NCBI GenBank assembly: GCA_019914945.1
Contig: CM034099.1
Location: 10,615,001-10,679,000 of the forward strand
Reading direction: 5' to 3'
Length of the DNA: 64,000 bases
Source of the DNA: Typha latifolia
Lineage: Eukaryota; Streptophyta; Magnoliopsida; Poales; Typhaceae
The notes beneath the pieces were generated by a model. The model had not been told where the DNA came from. It saw nothing but the letters and a program-made list of their open reading frames with translations, and did not search any database. Each line of letters opens with the position of its first letter. The first letter of the stretch is position 1. Position numbers and translations under genes: made by a program. Of the stretch, positions 12,118 to 24,290 are shown in pieces.

Positions 12118-12129
12118 GCTCTGATACCA
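12118..12129 (-). other. Primer-binding site for initiator Met-tRNA (family A, left copy)
   Basis: The minus strand reads TGGTATCAGAGC, the standard plant LTR-retrotransposon site complementary to the 3' end of initiator tRNA-Met. It lies one base inside the LTR end (TATCA, 12131-12135) and just before the gag leader, which fixes this LTR as a 5' LTR. Confidence 0.85.
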
Positions 12130-12130
12130 A

Positions 12131-13001
12131 TGATAGGCTAGGGAACGATCTCTTCAAGATTTGAATTAATTGTAGGAAGTAGACCACGCAATCGAGGGAA
12201 AATATTCATCAAATATTCTCCCATAGTTAGAAAATTACAAAACTAAGTTGGATCGATCTGTAACTTTCTAATCTATATTTTTTGTACTTATTCTCTTCAC
12301 AGATTCGAACTAAAACTGGGATGAAAACATGATAAAGTGCAGATGATGGTGGTGGTGATGGGTGGAGCGGATGTTAGGGTTATGGATGATAATGGAGATG
12401 AGGGTGGATGGGTGATGTTGTCTAAGGGATAAAGACGAAAGGGAAGAAGTGGTCGAGATCCTAAGGAAGAGAGAGGGCTCGGCTGACGAGAGAGATTAGA
12501 AGTTAGAGAGACCTTGCCAACTAGAGGTGGTAGGTTGCTGAAGAGGGAGGAGGGAGATTAGGGTAGAGAGACTAGAGAGAGGATAGAGAGGTAAGAAACC
12601 AATATTTTATAAGCATAATAATTTTGGCTACCATCCACACCTCTATAGAAGCTAGCCAACAAAGCCATAATAATAATTATTAACCCTAATTCTAGTGGAA
12701 TCCCTCCGATCATATTCGAACATGCTCGATTGCGTTCGAACGCACAAAAGGCGTTCTCTGTCGATGCGAACCTGATGCAGACGTTTGAATGTGGCGTTCG
12801 AATGCACCCGAGCGTGTTCGAATGCACCCAACCGAGTTCAAACACATATTTCGCATTCTCTATTTTTGCAAATCTAATGTAGGCGTTTGCAACGGCATTC
12901 GAATAGCGCCCTTTCCGCGTTCGAACACGACTTATAAAAAATTTGTTGTAATGAAAATAAATAACTAATGCAATAAGAAAAGACTCTAACTATGAGTATC
13001 A
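12131..13001 (-). repeat. Family A gypsy 5' LTR
   Basis: Starts TGATACTCATAG (13001) and ends CCTATCA (12131). The U3 holds several GTTCGAACG-type palindromes (12700-12930). Downstream of it come a TATA-like CTCTATAGAGG region, a CT-rich leader and the shared U5 block. The same LTR recurs at 22970-23896, 37527-38501, 39546-48365 (interrupted), 48574-49470 and 53426-54258. Confidence 0.8.
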
Positions 13002-13563
13002 AAGGAGTGCTTGACTTGGACCTTTAGGTGTATACTTCACATCATGGGAGGGCCTCAGAGTTCCCCTAGAGGCACCATTATCGCAGTAGCTCTAGGTATG
13101 GTTGATGGAAGGGTTAGGGCAAGTGTTCGGTAGATTGGAAGAAGGGGAAGGAGAGGGCCACCCCTAAGGGACTAGGGTGATTGGCCTGGCCGAGGGAGGT
13201 TAGAAACGGCGTCGCGGGGATCGAAAGAACAAGAGCGAAGAAGACGAAGGAGGCAAGGCAAAACTCAATTCTGCAATAATAACTTTATGGTTGCCATCCA
13301 CATCCTTTAGAGGCTAACCAAACAATTCAAAATTAACCCTAAATAGTACATTTTCGCCAACCGCGTTCGAACGCACACTTCACACTCTCTAGACATGATG
13401 TAGGCCCGCGTTCACAACCGCGTTTGAGCACACTCCACCCGCGTTCGAACGCGACTTACAAAAAACTTATTTTCTTAGGAATTAAACATTAAAACAAGAA
13501 ACAAAGACACCCCTAAAGTGTATCCGTACTCGAGACGATATCGGTGAAGTCCGAATCGTATCA
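13002..13563 (-). repeat. Chimeric LTR: family B ends with a family A-type U3 block
   Basis: Read on the minus strand from 13563 it begins like LTR B (TGATACGATTCGGACTTCAC, GTCTCGAG). It then switches at about 13525 to GATACACTTTAG and a U3 with GCGTTCGAACGC palindromes (13441-13452, about 13365) typical of family A. From about 13270 down to 13100 it returns to LTR B sequence (GAATTGAGTTTTGCC, CCTTCGTCTTCTTCGCTC, CAATCACCCTAGTCCC). The B TATA box (CCTATAAAAG) reads CCTCTAAAGG here. The 3' border near 13002-13030 is vague. Confidence 0.6.
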
Positions 13564-14155
13564 AGTGGAGATGAGGGTGGATGGTTTGTGGAGTTTAAGA
13601 GATAAGAATGAAAGGGGAGAAGTGGCCGAGATCCCAAGGAGGAGGGAGGACTCGACAGACGAGAGAGATTAGAGGATAGATGAGACCTTGCCAACGGAAG
13701 AGGTGGCCGGTTGGTAACGAGAGAGGAGGGAGATTAGGTAGAGAGACAAGAGAGGGGCTAGAAGGAGATAGAAATCAAGATTCATTTATCATAATAATTT
13801 TGGTTGCCATCCACACCTTAAGAGGCTAACCAAACAAGCCAAAATGATAATTATTAACCTAAAAAATAGTGGACTCTCGCCGATCGTGTTCGAACGAGAT
13901 CGACCGCGTTTGAATGCACAAAATACGTTCTCTATCGATGCGAACATATGTAGGTGTTCGCACACGAGCGTTCTAACGCGGCCGAGCGCGTTCGAACGCC
14001 TAATTTGCGTTCTTTATAAATGTGAATGCATGCAAGCATTCACAAGGGCTTTCAAACACGCCCCCTCCTGCATTCGAACGTGACCTACGAAAACCTTATG
14101 TTTTTTGAAAATAAACAACTAATATAATCAGAAAAGAATTCAACAAGGTGTATTA
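13564..14155 (-). repeat. Truncated family A LTR (U3 and R only)
   Basis: The start is at about 14155 (TAATACACCTTG, from TGATAC), followed by the palindrome-rich U3 (13880-14085, one perfect GCGTTCGAACGC at 13988-13999), the conserved GGTTAGCCTCTTAAGGTGTGG block and a CT-rich leader. It stops at 13564, where the chimeric LTR begins, so U5 is missing. No coding region is attached. Confidence 0.65.
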
Positions 14156-15062
14156 GAAGCATGGTAGTATAGGCTAGATAGGATTTGATTAAAAGGATAT
14201 AAAGTTCTAGTAGCTGAAAGACTCAATTTCAGAGTGGGCGTTCGAACATCCCTTCAAGCATTTGAACGCAAATTTCGTAGAGCAAAGAAAATCAATTAGC
14301 ATTCGAACGACCATTTTGGCATTTGAACACAATCTCCTAAGAGTAGAAGATTAGATAGGTGTTCGAACGACCCTTCAGCATTCAAATGTATTTCCTTGAG
14401 AGCCAAAAATAAATTGGCATTTGAAAGCCCTCAAGACCGTTCGAACGCCCGACGATGAGGAACTCTAGTTTAGGTGTTTTAATTAAGTATTTTTACTTAT
14501 GTTAGACAATGAGGTTCGAGCCTGTACGATCCTATTGTCATGTCTAGTCGAGTCGTGAGCCACCTATAAATAGATTTGGTGTGCACTTGGATTTTTATCT
14601 TGGATTATTGAGGTTAATTTGCAAGATCATCTCCTTCCTCTTTGTTCAACTATCTTCAAGCTTTAGAGCTCTAGCCATCATCTAGGATCTTTTTGCTGCC
14701 TTCCTCTTCATCTAGCTATACCCCTTGACCGTAAGGAACGACCCTACTTCTTCTCTATCCCTTTCCTACCGACTTCCTCGACTTCCACCGTTGTCACCTC
14801 CACCATTATACCATAACCCTAGGCTGATCACCACCACGCCTCTTCGCCCTTCCCTTCCATGATCCATCCTAATAGATTTGTTGTCCATCCCAAATCTTTA
14901 TCAATCTCAAAAGCACGCAATCATCAACCATTTAATCTCGCATTACCTCTTAACTTTGGAGATCCATGATAATCTTAACTTTCTCTACATGAGATAGAAT
15001 CCAGCTTTTGTCTTTGGATTTGTACTTATAGTGATCGTAAGGTTAGGAAAGTGGTTGTTATA
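14156..15062 (+). repeat. LTR-like region C, plus strand, with TATA box
   Basis: Contains at least six GTTCGAAC-like palindromes (14240-14450), then a clear TATA box CTATAAATAG at 14564-14573, then a pyrimidine-rich leader typical of the LTRs here. It is preceded by a polypurine-like GAAGCATGGT. I see no homology to the U5 of A or B and cannot set the borders. It ends where a minus-strand gag fragment starts. Confidence 0.5.
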
Positions 15063-15064
15063 GT

Positions 15065-15860
15065 GTGCCTCCTTTAACATCTGAAGATGGCTTCAAAGGA
15101 GGCCTCAACCCCTAGAAGTAGCAGTTGTTGTCCTTGAAACAATAGCAAGTTCATTGGTCACCAACGACGCCCATTGGCCCTCTCGCTGGTCCAGCTAATT
15201 TTCATCGCATGCTTGAGAACCTTATGCTTTTGCTCCATCCTCACGGCCTTCTCAAAGGCCTCTTCTAGTGTAAGTGGGTTGAGAGCTTGCACATCTACCC
15301 TAATCTTCTCTTGTAGCCCCGATATGAAAGTGCTTCATAATGTCAGGTCTGGCCATTGTGGAACGCATTGGCTACTCACCCTTTCAAACTTTGCTTGGTA
15401 CTCCGACACTATTGCCCACTGCATCATCTTATTAAGGATGGCATGGAAATCCTCATAGTGGGCTATCCCAAATTGCCTAGATATAATCCTAAAAATCTGC
15501 CCACTCATCAATTGTTCGACAACAAATGACGAATCGGTACCCATGAAGGGCCGTCCCTTGGAGGTAGAAGCTCACCATCTTCACCTTGGCTTCTTCCGCT
15601 ATCCCTTGATAGTCAAAGTAGTACCCTATTTGAAACAACCAATCCGTAAGATCTTCATCTTGGAACTTTGGAAAATCCAAGCATGTAGTTTTACCTCGAA
15701 TGGCGTTATCAAGGTCACAAAGCGACTCTAGGTTTGGATCTAAACCCTTGTGGTTGTTATTCCACCCTTCTATCCTCGAACACACTCTAGGTCATCTGTA
15801 AATAGATCAAGGTCATTGATGCTTTGCCAATCATCATCATCGACATAACGGATTAGCTCC
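15065..15860 (-). pseudogene. Ty3/gypsy gag fragment
   Basis: Minus-strand frames give LDNAIRGKTTCLDFPKFQD, DLTDWLFQIGYYFDYQGIAE, KVKMVSFYLQGTALH (15785-15540), then FRIISRQFGIAHYEDFHAIL, AIVSEYQAKFERVSSQC (15544-15335), then a region encoding LTLEEAFEKAVRMEQK (about 15270-15220). This is the retrotransposon gag core, broken by two or more frameshifts and ending before the zinc knuckle. It follows LTR D in the 5'-to-3' sense, so D acts as its 5' LTR, but the primer site is lost. Confidence 0.75.
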
Positions 15861-15869
15861 GGCACCACT

Positions 15870-16565
15870 GCCCACCACCCGGCTTTTCAATCACCACTAG
15901 GGGAGGCTAGAATTGAGATGGAATGGGTAAACTAGGTTCATTAACACGAGAGTGTTGCACTGCAAGGAATAGACTAGGGACATAGGGTTGATCTAGTGGT
16001 GTGGATGAAGGTGGGGAAGGCTAGTGAATGAGGTGAAGAACGACCAAGGGTTTGGATGGAAGTGGATGGATGGATTAAGGCATAGGGAATATGGCTAGGT
16101 TGACAGAGAGAGATAGAGATGAAGGTGGGCCGCTCCTTAGGGTCAAGGGGGCATGACCGGTCGAGGAGATGGTCAACAATGGTGGATCCTAGAAAGATCT
16201 AGGTCAACCAAACTTGGAGGAAGAAGAAGAGAATGAAGAAGAAGAATAGTCCAAGTTCCTTTGATTAATCAATAATAAAAAGAGGCTACCTTTCCACATA
16301 TTTGGAGGCTAGCCAATTATCCAAAAACCCTAGAAAATCTTATTATGACTCAACTTTCCTATCGTGCATTTGAATGCACCCCAATCGCGTTCGAATACCC
16401 CAAAATAGATCTTTAGATTTGTGAACGTGAATTAGGCGTTCAAACACCGTCTATTTGCATTGATTCCATTCTAACACCCCAAAACAAGTCGTTAGATTTG
16501 CGAATGCGAATCGTGCGTTCAAACTCCCACATTCGAATGCCAACCATTTGTGTTCAAACACATTT
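15870..16565 (-). repeat. LTR D, lower part
   Basis: Minus strand, high to low: U3 with GTTCGAA-type motifs (16370-16550), AATCTTATTATGACTC, the GGCTAGCCTCCAAATATGTGG promoter-like block (about 16305), then a long pyrimidine-rich leader into gag. It is interrupted at 16565 by E copy 1 and resumes at 19701. Distinct from A and B in most positions. Confidence 0.55.
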
Positions 16566-19320
16566 TGTAACGCTCCCGCCCGCACAGCATCGTGCACGTC
16601 CATGCGCCCACACGGCACGCACGGCGCATGCCCACGCGCCCACACGGCACGTACGGCGCACGCGATAGATCGGCGGGACCCGTCATGCACAAATACTCTC
16701 CTATGCACAAATAATCATGACATCATTAAATACTATCTGCTAACATATCCATGCTCACATAATCCAACACCAATTAAAACATATTGTCAACCAAATAAAC
16801 CTGTTAACATGTGAATATCGAAGCTCACAATAATATACACTAGACCACTGATTAATCTGGCGAACTCACACAGGCCAGAACAAACCATCAAGGTACAACT
16901 AAACAACTAATACAAGAGTACACTATAATTTGACCTCGTATTATACTAACTATCGTTTATACAATGAAGTATAAATATAAAATAATTGTACAACTCAATA
17001 TCCGATTAAACTATCTTCTATACCATCTCACGTCTATAGCTCACCTCATCTTTCTAAAATATTTCCTCGAAATATCTCGAGCCTGGATCACGTACCATAT
17101 TATTTGTGGTGGTTAGAAAAAAAAATAAGGAGAGTCATGAGCAAAAGGCTTAGTGATTAGACCTTACCTCGAATCGCTGATGTCAAATAAAGAGTAAATC
17201 ATATATTGATAATGCCATGTATGAGCATGTATATATGTATTCTCAATGACATATATATGAATGAACATATTATATCCTCAACCAAAAATATCACATGATG
17301 AAATTATCAAATAACATCACCGAATATAACAACATATCATGTATAACAATTATGATCCAATTATACTAGTCATATCAATGATGATGCATGATGCATGCCA
17401 ACTACTAGATAATCGTATATGTCGAGCGATATAATCCACATATCTTTCACTATCACAATCATCCGTTTCAACTATGAATATCATCCACCATGCTGAACTA
17501 CGGTACCGACCCCAAACTAGATATATATCATGTCACAAGCTCAGAGTATACCCTATCATACGCTAAGAGTATCTCTATAAATAAATCATACCCTGCCATA
17601 CGCTAAGGGTATCTCTGTAGATAAATCATACCCTGCCATATGCTAAGGGCATCTTAGAAGAAAGTAATCATACCCTACCATACGCTAAGGGTATATCAAT
17701 GATAGTTGTATCCTGTCATATGTTAAGAGTACAACCATCAGCCATCACCATACTCTGTCATACGCTAAGAGTATGTCCAGTACCAGTTCGAACTAGATAC
17801 CGTTCTAGCCATCACATCGTATCACATCACATCATATACACATGTACTTTTATGATTTCCTATATATGATAAATCATATGCATATATCCAAGATTTACAA
17901 CACATCAAACAACTCAGAATTTAGGTGGTAAACAAGACAAGAGAAAATGATGCAATGCCGACTCTAACCATGTATCTAACATATGTAAATTTTTGCTAGT
18001 CTATCACATGCATACTCATGATAGAGATCATCCCGACATAAAAACCATAATAGTATAATCATCTCTATATATCACTAATGTACTCATATCTCAGATCAGC
18101 CTAATCAAATGCATGATAAAATATGCTTGATTAAAATCATCTCTAAATAAAGTTATATAATCATGCTGGAGGCCAAAACATGTGTGTACATAAGATATAA
18201 TATATCCTAATTTGAGAAAGACGTCTAGGGGATAAGACTACTCACCGTTTGATCAAAAGATACAAACAACGCATCTCTCACGTCCGTCAGTTAACCGAGT
18301 GGCACTCATCGCTAGCAAGGTCCATGGGGTCTCAAATAAGGGTTCGAGATCTGAAATATTTAGGTAGCATAATGTTAACTGTTTATCTAATTAGAATTAA
18401 TTTAATTAAAATATAAAGATTTATTAGGTTTAGAATCACTTTTCTTTATTTTTGATTACATAACTAGGGCTATAATATAGATACGATTCAAATACTATAA
18501 TTCTATTATTATTATGAAATGTTAGCTATAACATAAGGAGAAGAGGCCTATTTCCTATTATATGAGAGTATTTCTAAATATATAATTATAAAATAAAATA
18601 AAATAAAATAAAAGGCTAAATGACTATAAGTATAGACAATGTCTAATTATAATTAATTTTATAATTCATACACTATCTTGATTAATTAGGGACAATGTAG
18701 TTTTTACTCGATAAAATAATAAATAAATAACTAAATAAGCTTAGTATTTTATTTGTTGCGTAAATAATCATAAAATTAATAGAAATACTTAAAATATATA
18801 TGATGAGGTATTAGAATATAAATCTAATAAATATAATTTACAAATATATCTATTAATCTAATATATATATATAAATAAATAAATAAATATAAGTATTACC
18901 TATATTCAGACCTAATTAATCATTAATTATAAAAATTATCATTAATAAAATTATATTGAAGGATATATAATATTATTAAAATAGTTAATGTCTAAATAAT
19001 CTACTTGCACTAATTAAGAAGAAAAATACTTAAATAAATAACATAAATAAATAAATTAATTAATCAAATAAATTCTGCCATCAGTGCTGGGCCAAGCCCA
19101 GCACTGGCAGAAAGAAGGAGAAGGAGCTGAGGAAGGAGGAGAAAAAGAAAGAAAGAAAGAAAGAAAGAAGAAGAAGAAAAGGACGAGGAGAAAAGGAAGA
19201 GAAGAAAGAGAGAAGGTGAGGGAGGACGTTGCACTCCGAGCCACGGGGAGGGCACCTGGCCGCCGCTAGCGCCCCCAGGCCGCCCGGCCTACGCTCGGCC
19301 CGACGAGCCCGAGCTCTGCA

Positions 19321-19380
<60 letters not shown>

Positions 19381-19695
19381 CACCGACGGAGACGGCCGGG
19401 AAGGTGGCGGCGCGGCCGACGCTCTAACGAGGAGTGCGAAAGAGAGTGGAGAGAGAGTGGAGTGAGAGAGAGACCGAGAGAGATAGATAGATAGAGAGAG
19501 AGAGAAGAGGCGGCGGGGGGGGGGTTATGAGGTGCCGCCCCGCCGGCCGTAGCCCGTTGGCCGGGCAGCGGCGGCGGCGCGTGTGGCACCCCACCACCCA
19601 AGCCGCATGAGCAGCTTGCATGGGCACTAGGCCGGCCATAGTGTGGCCGACCACGTCGTGCCCAAATTTTTTTTTTTTGCGTTTGGGTTGTTACA
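16566..19695 (+). mobile_element. E copy 1: complete 3.13-kb solo LTR with 5-bp target duplication
   Basis: Starts TGTAACGCTCCCGCC and ends GGGTTGTTACA, with perfect duplications CATTT at 16561-16565 and 19696-19700. No retroviral domain is readable in any frame. Layout: GC-rich CpG-dense head (16566-16690), AT-rich body, hairpin array (17548-17774), very AT-rich stretch (18380-19070), purine-rich GAAGAA/GA tracts (19110-19380), and a GC-rich tail. TG...CA ends plus a 5-bp duplication indicate a solo LTR, or a single-LTR-sized non-autonomous element, of a long-LTR family. The lineage (Tekay/Del-like is a guess from length and TGTAAC) is not proven. It sits inside LTR D. Confidence 0.8.
17548..17774. 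repeat. Six-unit hairpin minisatellite in E copy 1
   Basis: Units at 17548-17572, 17588-17612, 17628-17652, 17670-17694, 17708-17732 and 17750-17774. Each is exactly 25 bp: a 7-nt arm (ATACCCT), an 11-nt loop (like GCCATACGCTA) and the complementary arm (AGGGTAT). Period is 38-42 bp. Units 2, 4 and 6 pair perfectly; unit 6 has swapped C-G for T-A in the stem (ATACTCT/AGAGTAT). Two related units occur in E copy 2 (20837-20861, 20874-20898) and remnants in E copy 3 (61008-61060). Confidence 0.8.
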
Positions 19696-19700
19696 CATTT

Positions 19701-19884
19701 GGCAGAAACTATCATATTTCCTAACTATCTAGTAAGCAATTAACAAGACTTCAAGCTCTAAAAATGAAATACAATGCATAATTAAGCAAAAGCTAAAAAT
19801 TAAGATAACTAGGGATTCCAATGAACCGTCACATGTACCTAGGCTAGTTGCGTGTTAGTTGGTGGCGAAATCCCATTAGTCTCC
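19701..19884 (-). repeat. LTR D, upper part (after E copy 1)
   Basis: Continuation of the sequence split by E copy 1; the CATTT duplication marks the join. AT-rich, no motif of note. It ends at the CTTGT that precedes E copy 2, so the original start of LTR D is not seen here. Confidence 0.4.
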
Positions 19885-19889
19885 CTTGT

Positions 19890-22672
19890 TGTAATGCCCT
19901 CGCCCAGCATGAGCACGTGCACGCCCACGCGCCCACACCCGCACGCGCGGCGCCCGTGACAGATCGGATGGGGCCCGTCATGCATAGATACACTCTTGTG
20001 CACATATAATCATGATATCATCAAATAAAACCTGCTAACATATTAATGCTCGCATAATCCAACACCAAATAAATCATACTATCAACTAAATAAACCTCGT
20101 TAACATATGAATATCCAAGTCCACAATAATATACACTAAATCACTACATAATCCTATAGACATTCGCAGGCCACGACAAACTATCAAGATACAACTAAAA
20201 TAACTAATACATGAGTATACTATAATCTGACATGTATTATATAAATCATCGTCTAATATAATAAAGTACAAATATAACAAACAACGATGCAACTTAATTT
20301 CTATATAAATTATCATATATATCGTCTCACACTTATAGCTCACCTTATACGTACCACATATCTGAGAGGGTTAGAAAAGAAATAAAGTGAGTCATAAGCA
20401 AAAGGCATAGTGAAGAGATCTTACCCTAAATTAGTGATGCCAAATAGAGAGTAAATCATGTACTGGATGAATTAGAAAGGGCATCATGTCATGAATGAGT
20501 ATATGAATGTTCCTCAATAATACATAAATGAAAGTACATAACATGTCATAACTGATAAAAATACACAATCCTCGACAATAAATAAACAAATCTCCATGCC
20601 ATATTATCATCATAACTCTCTCTCAAATATGACACATGATGCATGCCGACCATGACCAAGCTATGATATCAAATGCAACCATATATGATGTATACCACTC
20701 GATAATCGTGTAATCAAATAATAATGAAATCATATGTATTTCTCAACATTTCTATATATGTCATCATCATACTAGTCCACCGTGCACAATCAACACTCTG
20801 CATTCTACCTCAACATCATGCTCGAAGACTCAAAGCATACTCTGCCATCCGCAAGGAGTATCTCAATATAACCATACCCTGCCATCCGTTAAGTGTATTA
20901 ACATCCATCCAGACCGGGCACTCTACTAGCTGATAGAAACCTCATGAGGATAACTCGCCACATATGCCCTAGCAAACGGCATGTGTCTGAATGTCTACCG
21001 CCCACACGTACCAACGACTCGTACGTAAGGCCACGAGATCGCAACTATGTCGAGTGATCAATCATCTACCAAGCGCCACCCTAACCCTCGCGCCCACTCG
21101 GGTATCCTCACGCTTTCTATCGACTATCCTATTAATCACATTTCATGCTTTCTTCTAAATGATAGATCATATGCATATATCCAGTAGGATAACAAATCAA
21201 TGCATAACAGGAATTTAGGTGGAACAAGAATCAAGAGAAAAATGATGCAATATAGTCTCTAATTATATAGTCAACGCATGCATACCTATGCTAATCTATC
21301 ATAACATGCATACTCATGCTAGAGATCAACTCGACATAAAATTATAATAGTATAGTCATCTTTAATCATCTCTATATTTCATCATCATACTCTTATCCAA
21401 GATCAGCTTAATTACATGCATGATAAAACATGCTTGACTGTAATCATCTCTAAATAAAGTCATATAATTATGCTGGAGACCAAAACATGTATATACATAA
21501 TATATAATATAATCTAATTTGAGAAAGACGTCTATGGGATAAGACTACTCACATCTGATTAGAAGATACTAAAAACATTTCCCTTACGTTCATCAATTAA
21601 CCGTCACTAGTCGCTTTTAAGGTCCACAAGGTCTCAAATAAGGGGGTTCGGGATCTAAAAATGTTTAAGTAGTATGAAGTTAGTCGTTTATCCCATTTAG
21701 AATTCATTAGTGTAAAATATAATAACTTATTTGATTTTGGCTAAATAACTGGGTTTATATTATATATATACTTATGACAACCATATTCTAATTATATAAT
21801 AGGCATATAATAATTAATCTTTTTTGATATAAAACTATAAAAGAATCAGATATACAATAATATAATTAAAATACATGTACATAAAATAACTAAGTATAAT
21901 TCAATTATTTAGTAACTACTACTTTTACTTAACTAGTTACTAATTATACATATAATAATTATTATCCATTAATAAAATAATTATCCGAGCTCAGCATTTT
22001 ATTGTATGGAAAATAATATATAATAATAAGGTGCTAGAAATACATTACATATTTATATATATTAAATATATGTATGTATAAGTATACATAAACATTAATA
22101 GAAACTTATATAATTTAATTATTTTTAATAAAACTAAATATATAAAATATAAGATTATTATCAATATGATTACATGTATTAATCTAATAAGCAATGGCTA
22201 AACAAGAAATAAATTCATATGCAAGTGTTTATAATTATAATTAATAAATTATTATACTAAAATACTTAGCTAATACTTATAATAGTGAGTGTAAAGTATT
22301 AAAATAATCTACCATCTAAATAAACTAATTTACCTAAATTTTAGAAAATAAAACATATAATTAATGTAAAAAAATTTAGAAGGGAGCAACCCTTTTGCTA
22401 CGTTGCCGGACTCGGCCTAGCATCAGCCGCTATAGTGCCGGGCTCAAGAACCCAAAGACCGATGCGTAAGGGGGAAGAGATGAGGAAGAAGGAGAGAGAA
22501 GAAGAAGAAAAAAAGAAAAGACGAAGAAGAAAAGCACAAGAGAAGAGAAGAAGGAGAAGGAGGAGGAGGACTTGGCGTTGGCGGGCTGGGCACTAGCCGC
22601 TAGTGGCCAGCTAGTGACCGGCCTCTCACCGGCGGCTCGGCTCCGGCGAGCCCGAGCCTAAGAGTGCAAGCG

Positions 22673-22747
<75 letters not shown>

Positions 22748-22969
22748 GGAGGAGGCTCACTGCGTTAGTGAACGCGCGAGCGACTCAGCCGATAGGATGA
22801 CGTCTGGGGGGAGATAGGGAGAGAGAGAGAGAGATCGAAAAAGAGAGAGAGGAAGAGAGATTTAGAAGGAGAGAGAGGCGGTGGGGGGTTGGCGGCGGCG
22901 CTAGGGCCCGTCATGGTCAGCTGGTCACAGCCGATTGGCTATGACAGTGCTAGGGGGTGTGTGGCACCC
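19890..22969 (+). mobile_element. E copy 2: long LTR, 3' end truncated
   Basis: Starts TGTAATGCCCTCGCCC, preceded by CTTGT (19885-19889). It follows E copy 1 block by block: GC-rich head, AT-rich body, two hairpin units (20837-20898), AT-rich stretch, GA tract (22677-22743), GC-rich tail. It stops inside the tail at GTGTGGCACCC, where a family A LTR begins, so about 100-200 bp including the GTTACA end are missing. No coding capacity. Confidence 0.78.
22677..22743. repeat. (GA)n microsatellite in E copy 2
   Basis: About 67 bp of near-perfect GA. Shorter equivalents sit at the same place in E copy 1 (19319-19379) and E copy 3 (about 62831-62865), so it is an intrinsic, length-variable part of the E LTR. 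The long ORFs across these tracts are low-complexity artefacts. Confidence 0.9.
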
Positions 22970-23050
22970 TGATAGGCTGTAATACCATTTGATAGGGTCT
23001 GATACCAATTGATAGGCTCTGATACCAATTATTAGGCTTTGATACCAATT
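22970..23050 (-). repeat. Tandem primer-site-like repeats inside a 3' LTR end
   Basis: Four consecutive units of 20, 20, 20 and 21 bp on the plus strand, such as TGATAGGCTCTGATACCAAT. Each contains a full or one/two-base-mutated complement of TGGTATCAGAGC. A fifth, degenerate unit follows. Because this is the LTR that follows the polypurine tract, the repeats lie within the LTR, not in the internal region. Confidence 0.85.
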
Positions 23051-23896
23051 TGATAAGATCTGGAACTAAAGATAAGCTACGCTAAGATTCCTTCAAGATC
23101 TAAATTTATTATAAAAATCAGTCCGCACAATTAAGGAAAACTATTCGTCAGATATTCTCCGGTAGTCAGAAAATTACGAAACTAATTGGGTTGGATCTGT
23201 AACTTCCTAACTACAACTTTCATATTTATGCCCTTCACAGATTCAAACTGTAGTAAGGACGAAAATACGGAATAACGTGGGTGATGGTGGTGGTGACGGG
23301 TGGAGTGGATGTTAGGGTTATGGATGGGTATGGAGATGAGGGTGGATTGTGGAAGTGATTAAGGGAAGTAGACAAAGGGAATGAAGTGGTCAAAATCCTA
23401 AAGAAGAGGGGTGATTTGACAAACGAGAGAGATTAGAAGCGATGACAAAACCTTGCTAACTAAATGTGGTAGGATGATGAAGAGGAGGAGGGAGGAGTTT
23501 AGAGAGAAGATAGGAGACAAGAAATTAAGAATCCAAATCCATTATACGCTTGGTTGCCATCCACATATTTATAGAGGCTAGCCAACAAGTACTAAAACAA
23601 TATGAAACCCTAATTCTAGAGGATTCCTGTCGATCGCGTTCGAATGCACCCGATCGCGTTCGAACGTACTCAAAAAGCCCCTTCTTCGGGATTTACGAAC
23701 GCGACATAGGCGTTCACAAGTCGTTCAAATGCGGGCGTTCACAAACGCATTCACAAGGCATTCATAAGGTGTTCACAAAGGTTCACACGCGTTTGAACGC
23801 GACTCTATCTCGTGTTCGAACACGACCTACAAAAATTTTATTTTAATTAAACTAAATTCCTAATGCAATAAGAAAAGATTCTAACTAAGTGTATCA
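22970..23896 (-). repeat. Family A 3' LTR of the minus-strand gypsy
   Basis: Starts TGATACACTTAG at 23896, directly after a polypurine tract (minus strand AAGGTGGGGGAAGCGTGG, 23902-23925), which fixes it as a 3' LTR. U3 carries GTTCGAACG palindromes (23630-23830). TATA box TATAAATAT is at 23565-23573. The U5 end consists of four primer-site-like repeats and terminates TATCA at 22970, against E copy 2. Confidence 0.85.
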
Positions 23897-24290
23897 CCAC
23901 CACGCTTCCCCCACCTTGCCCTCAAGGTGAAAAGTCGTGAAACGCTCCATGATATCAGTCTCCAACTCCCACGTCACCTCATTAGATGGTTTGCCAAGCC
24001 ACTCAACTATAATCTCCATCTCCAATTTGGTACCATGTCATCGTCGGCGCCTAGCAAGTACTCGAACCGGCTCTATGATCTCTATCTCGTCCAATGACTT
24101 CTAAGCAGTAACCAATCCAACAGTCCTCATGATCTCTAATGCGCTATCTCAATAATGAAACATGAAAGACAAAAGGTGCACTCTCAACCCCTCCGGCAGC
24201 TCCAAACGATATGCAACCGGACCAATATGCTCCAACACCCGAATGCATCCGCGGTCCAAAGAAGAAATCGCCCTCAATTCTCCAACTCAG
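23897..24290 (-). pseudogene. Gypsy integrase tail and chromodomain remnant
   Basis: Minus-strand pieces in broken frames: GPVAYRLELPEG-like integrase C-terminal sequence (about 24230-24180), a linker with EPVRVLARRR, then a chromodomain with VEWLGKP and VTWE (24030-23960), followed by the stop and the polypurine tract. The integrase zinc-binding and catalytic regions are missing between about 24290 and the RNase H linker, which is an internal deletion. Confidence 0.7.

Noticed and set aside
12700..14085. tRNA genes suggested by GTTCGAA (T-loop-like) motifs
   Set aside because: No acceptor, D or anticodon stems surround the motifs; they are dispersed palindromes in LTR U3.
17548..17774. CRISPR-like look: 25-bp palindromic repeats with 13-17 bp spacers
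   Set aside because: The repeats are divergent, the spacers are similar to one another, there are no cas genes, and the context is a plant LTR; it is a minisatellite.
19056..19715. Several overlapping ORFs of 60-110 codons on both strands
   Set aside because: Same purine-rich/GC-rich tail of the E LTR; Ser/Leu/Phe or Glu/Lys/Arg runs without domain.
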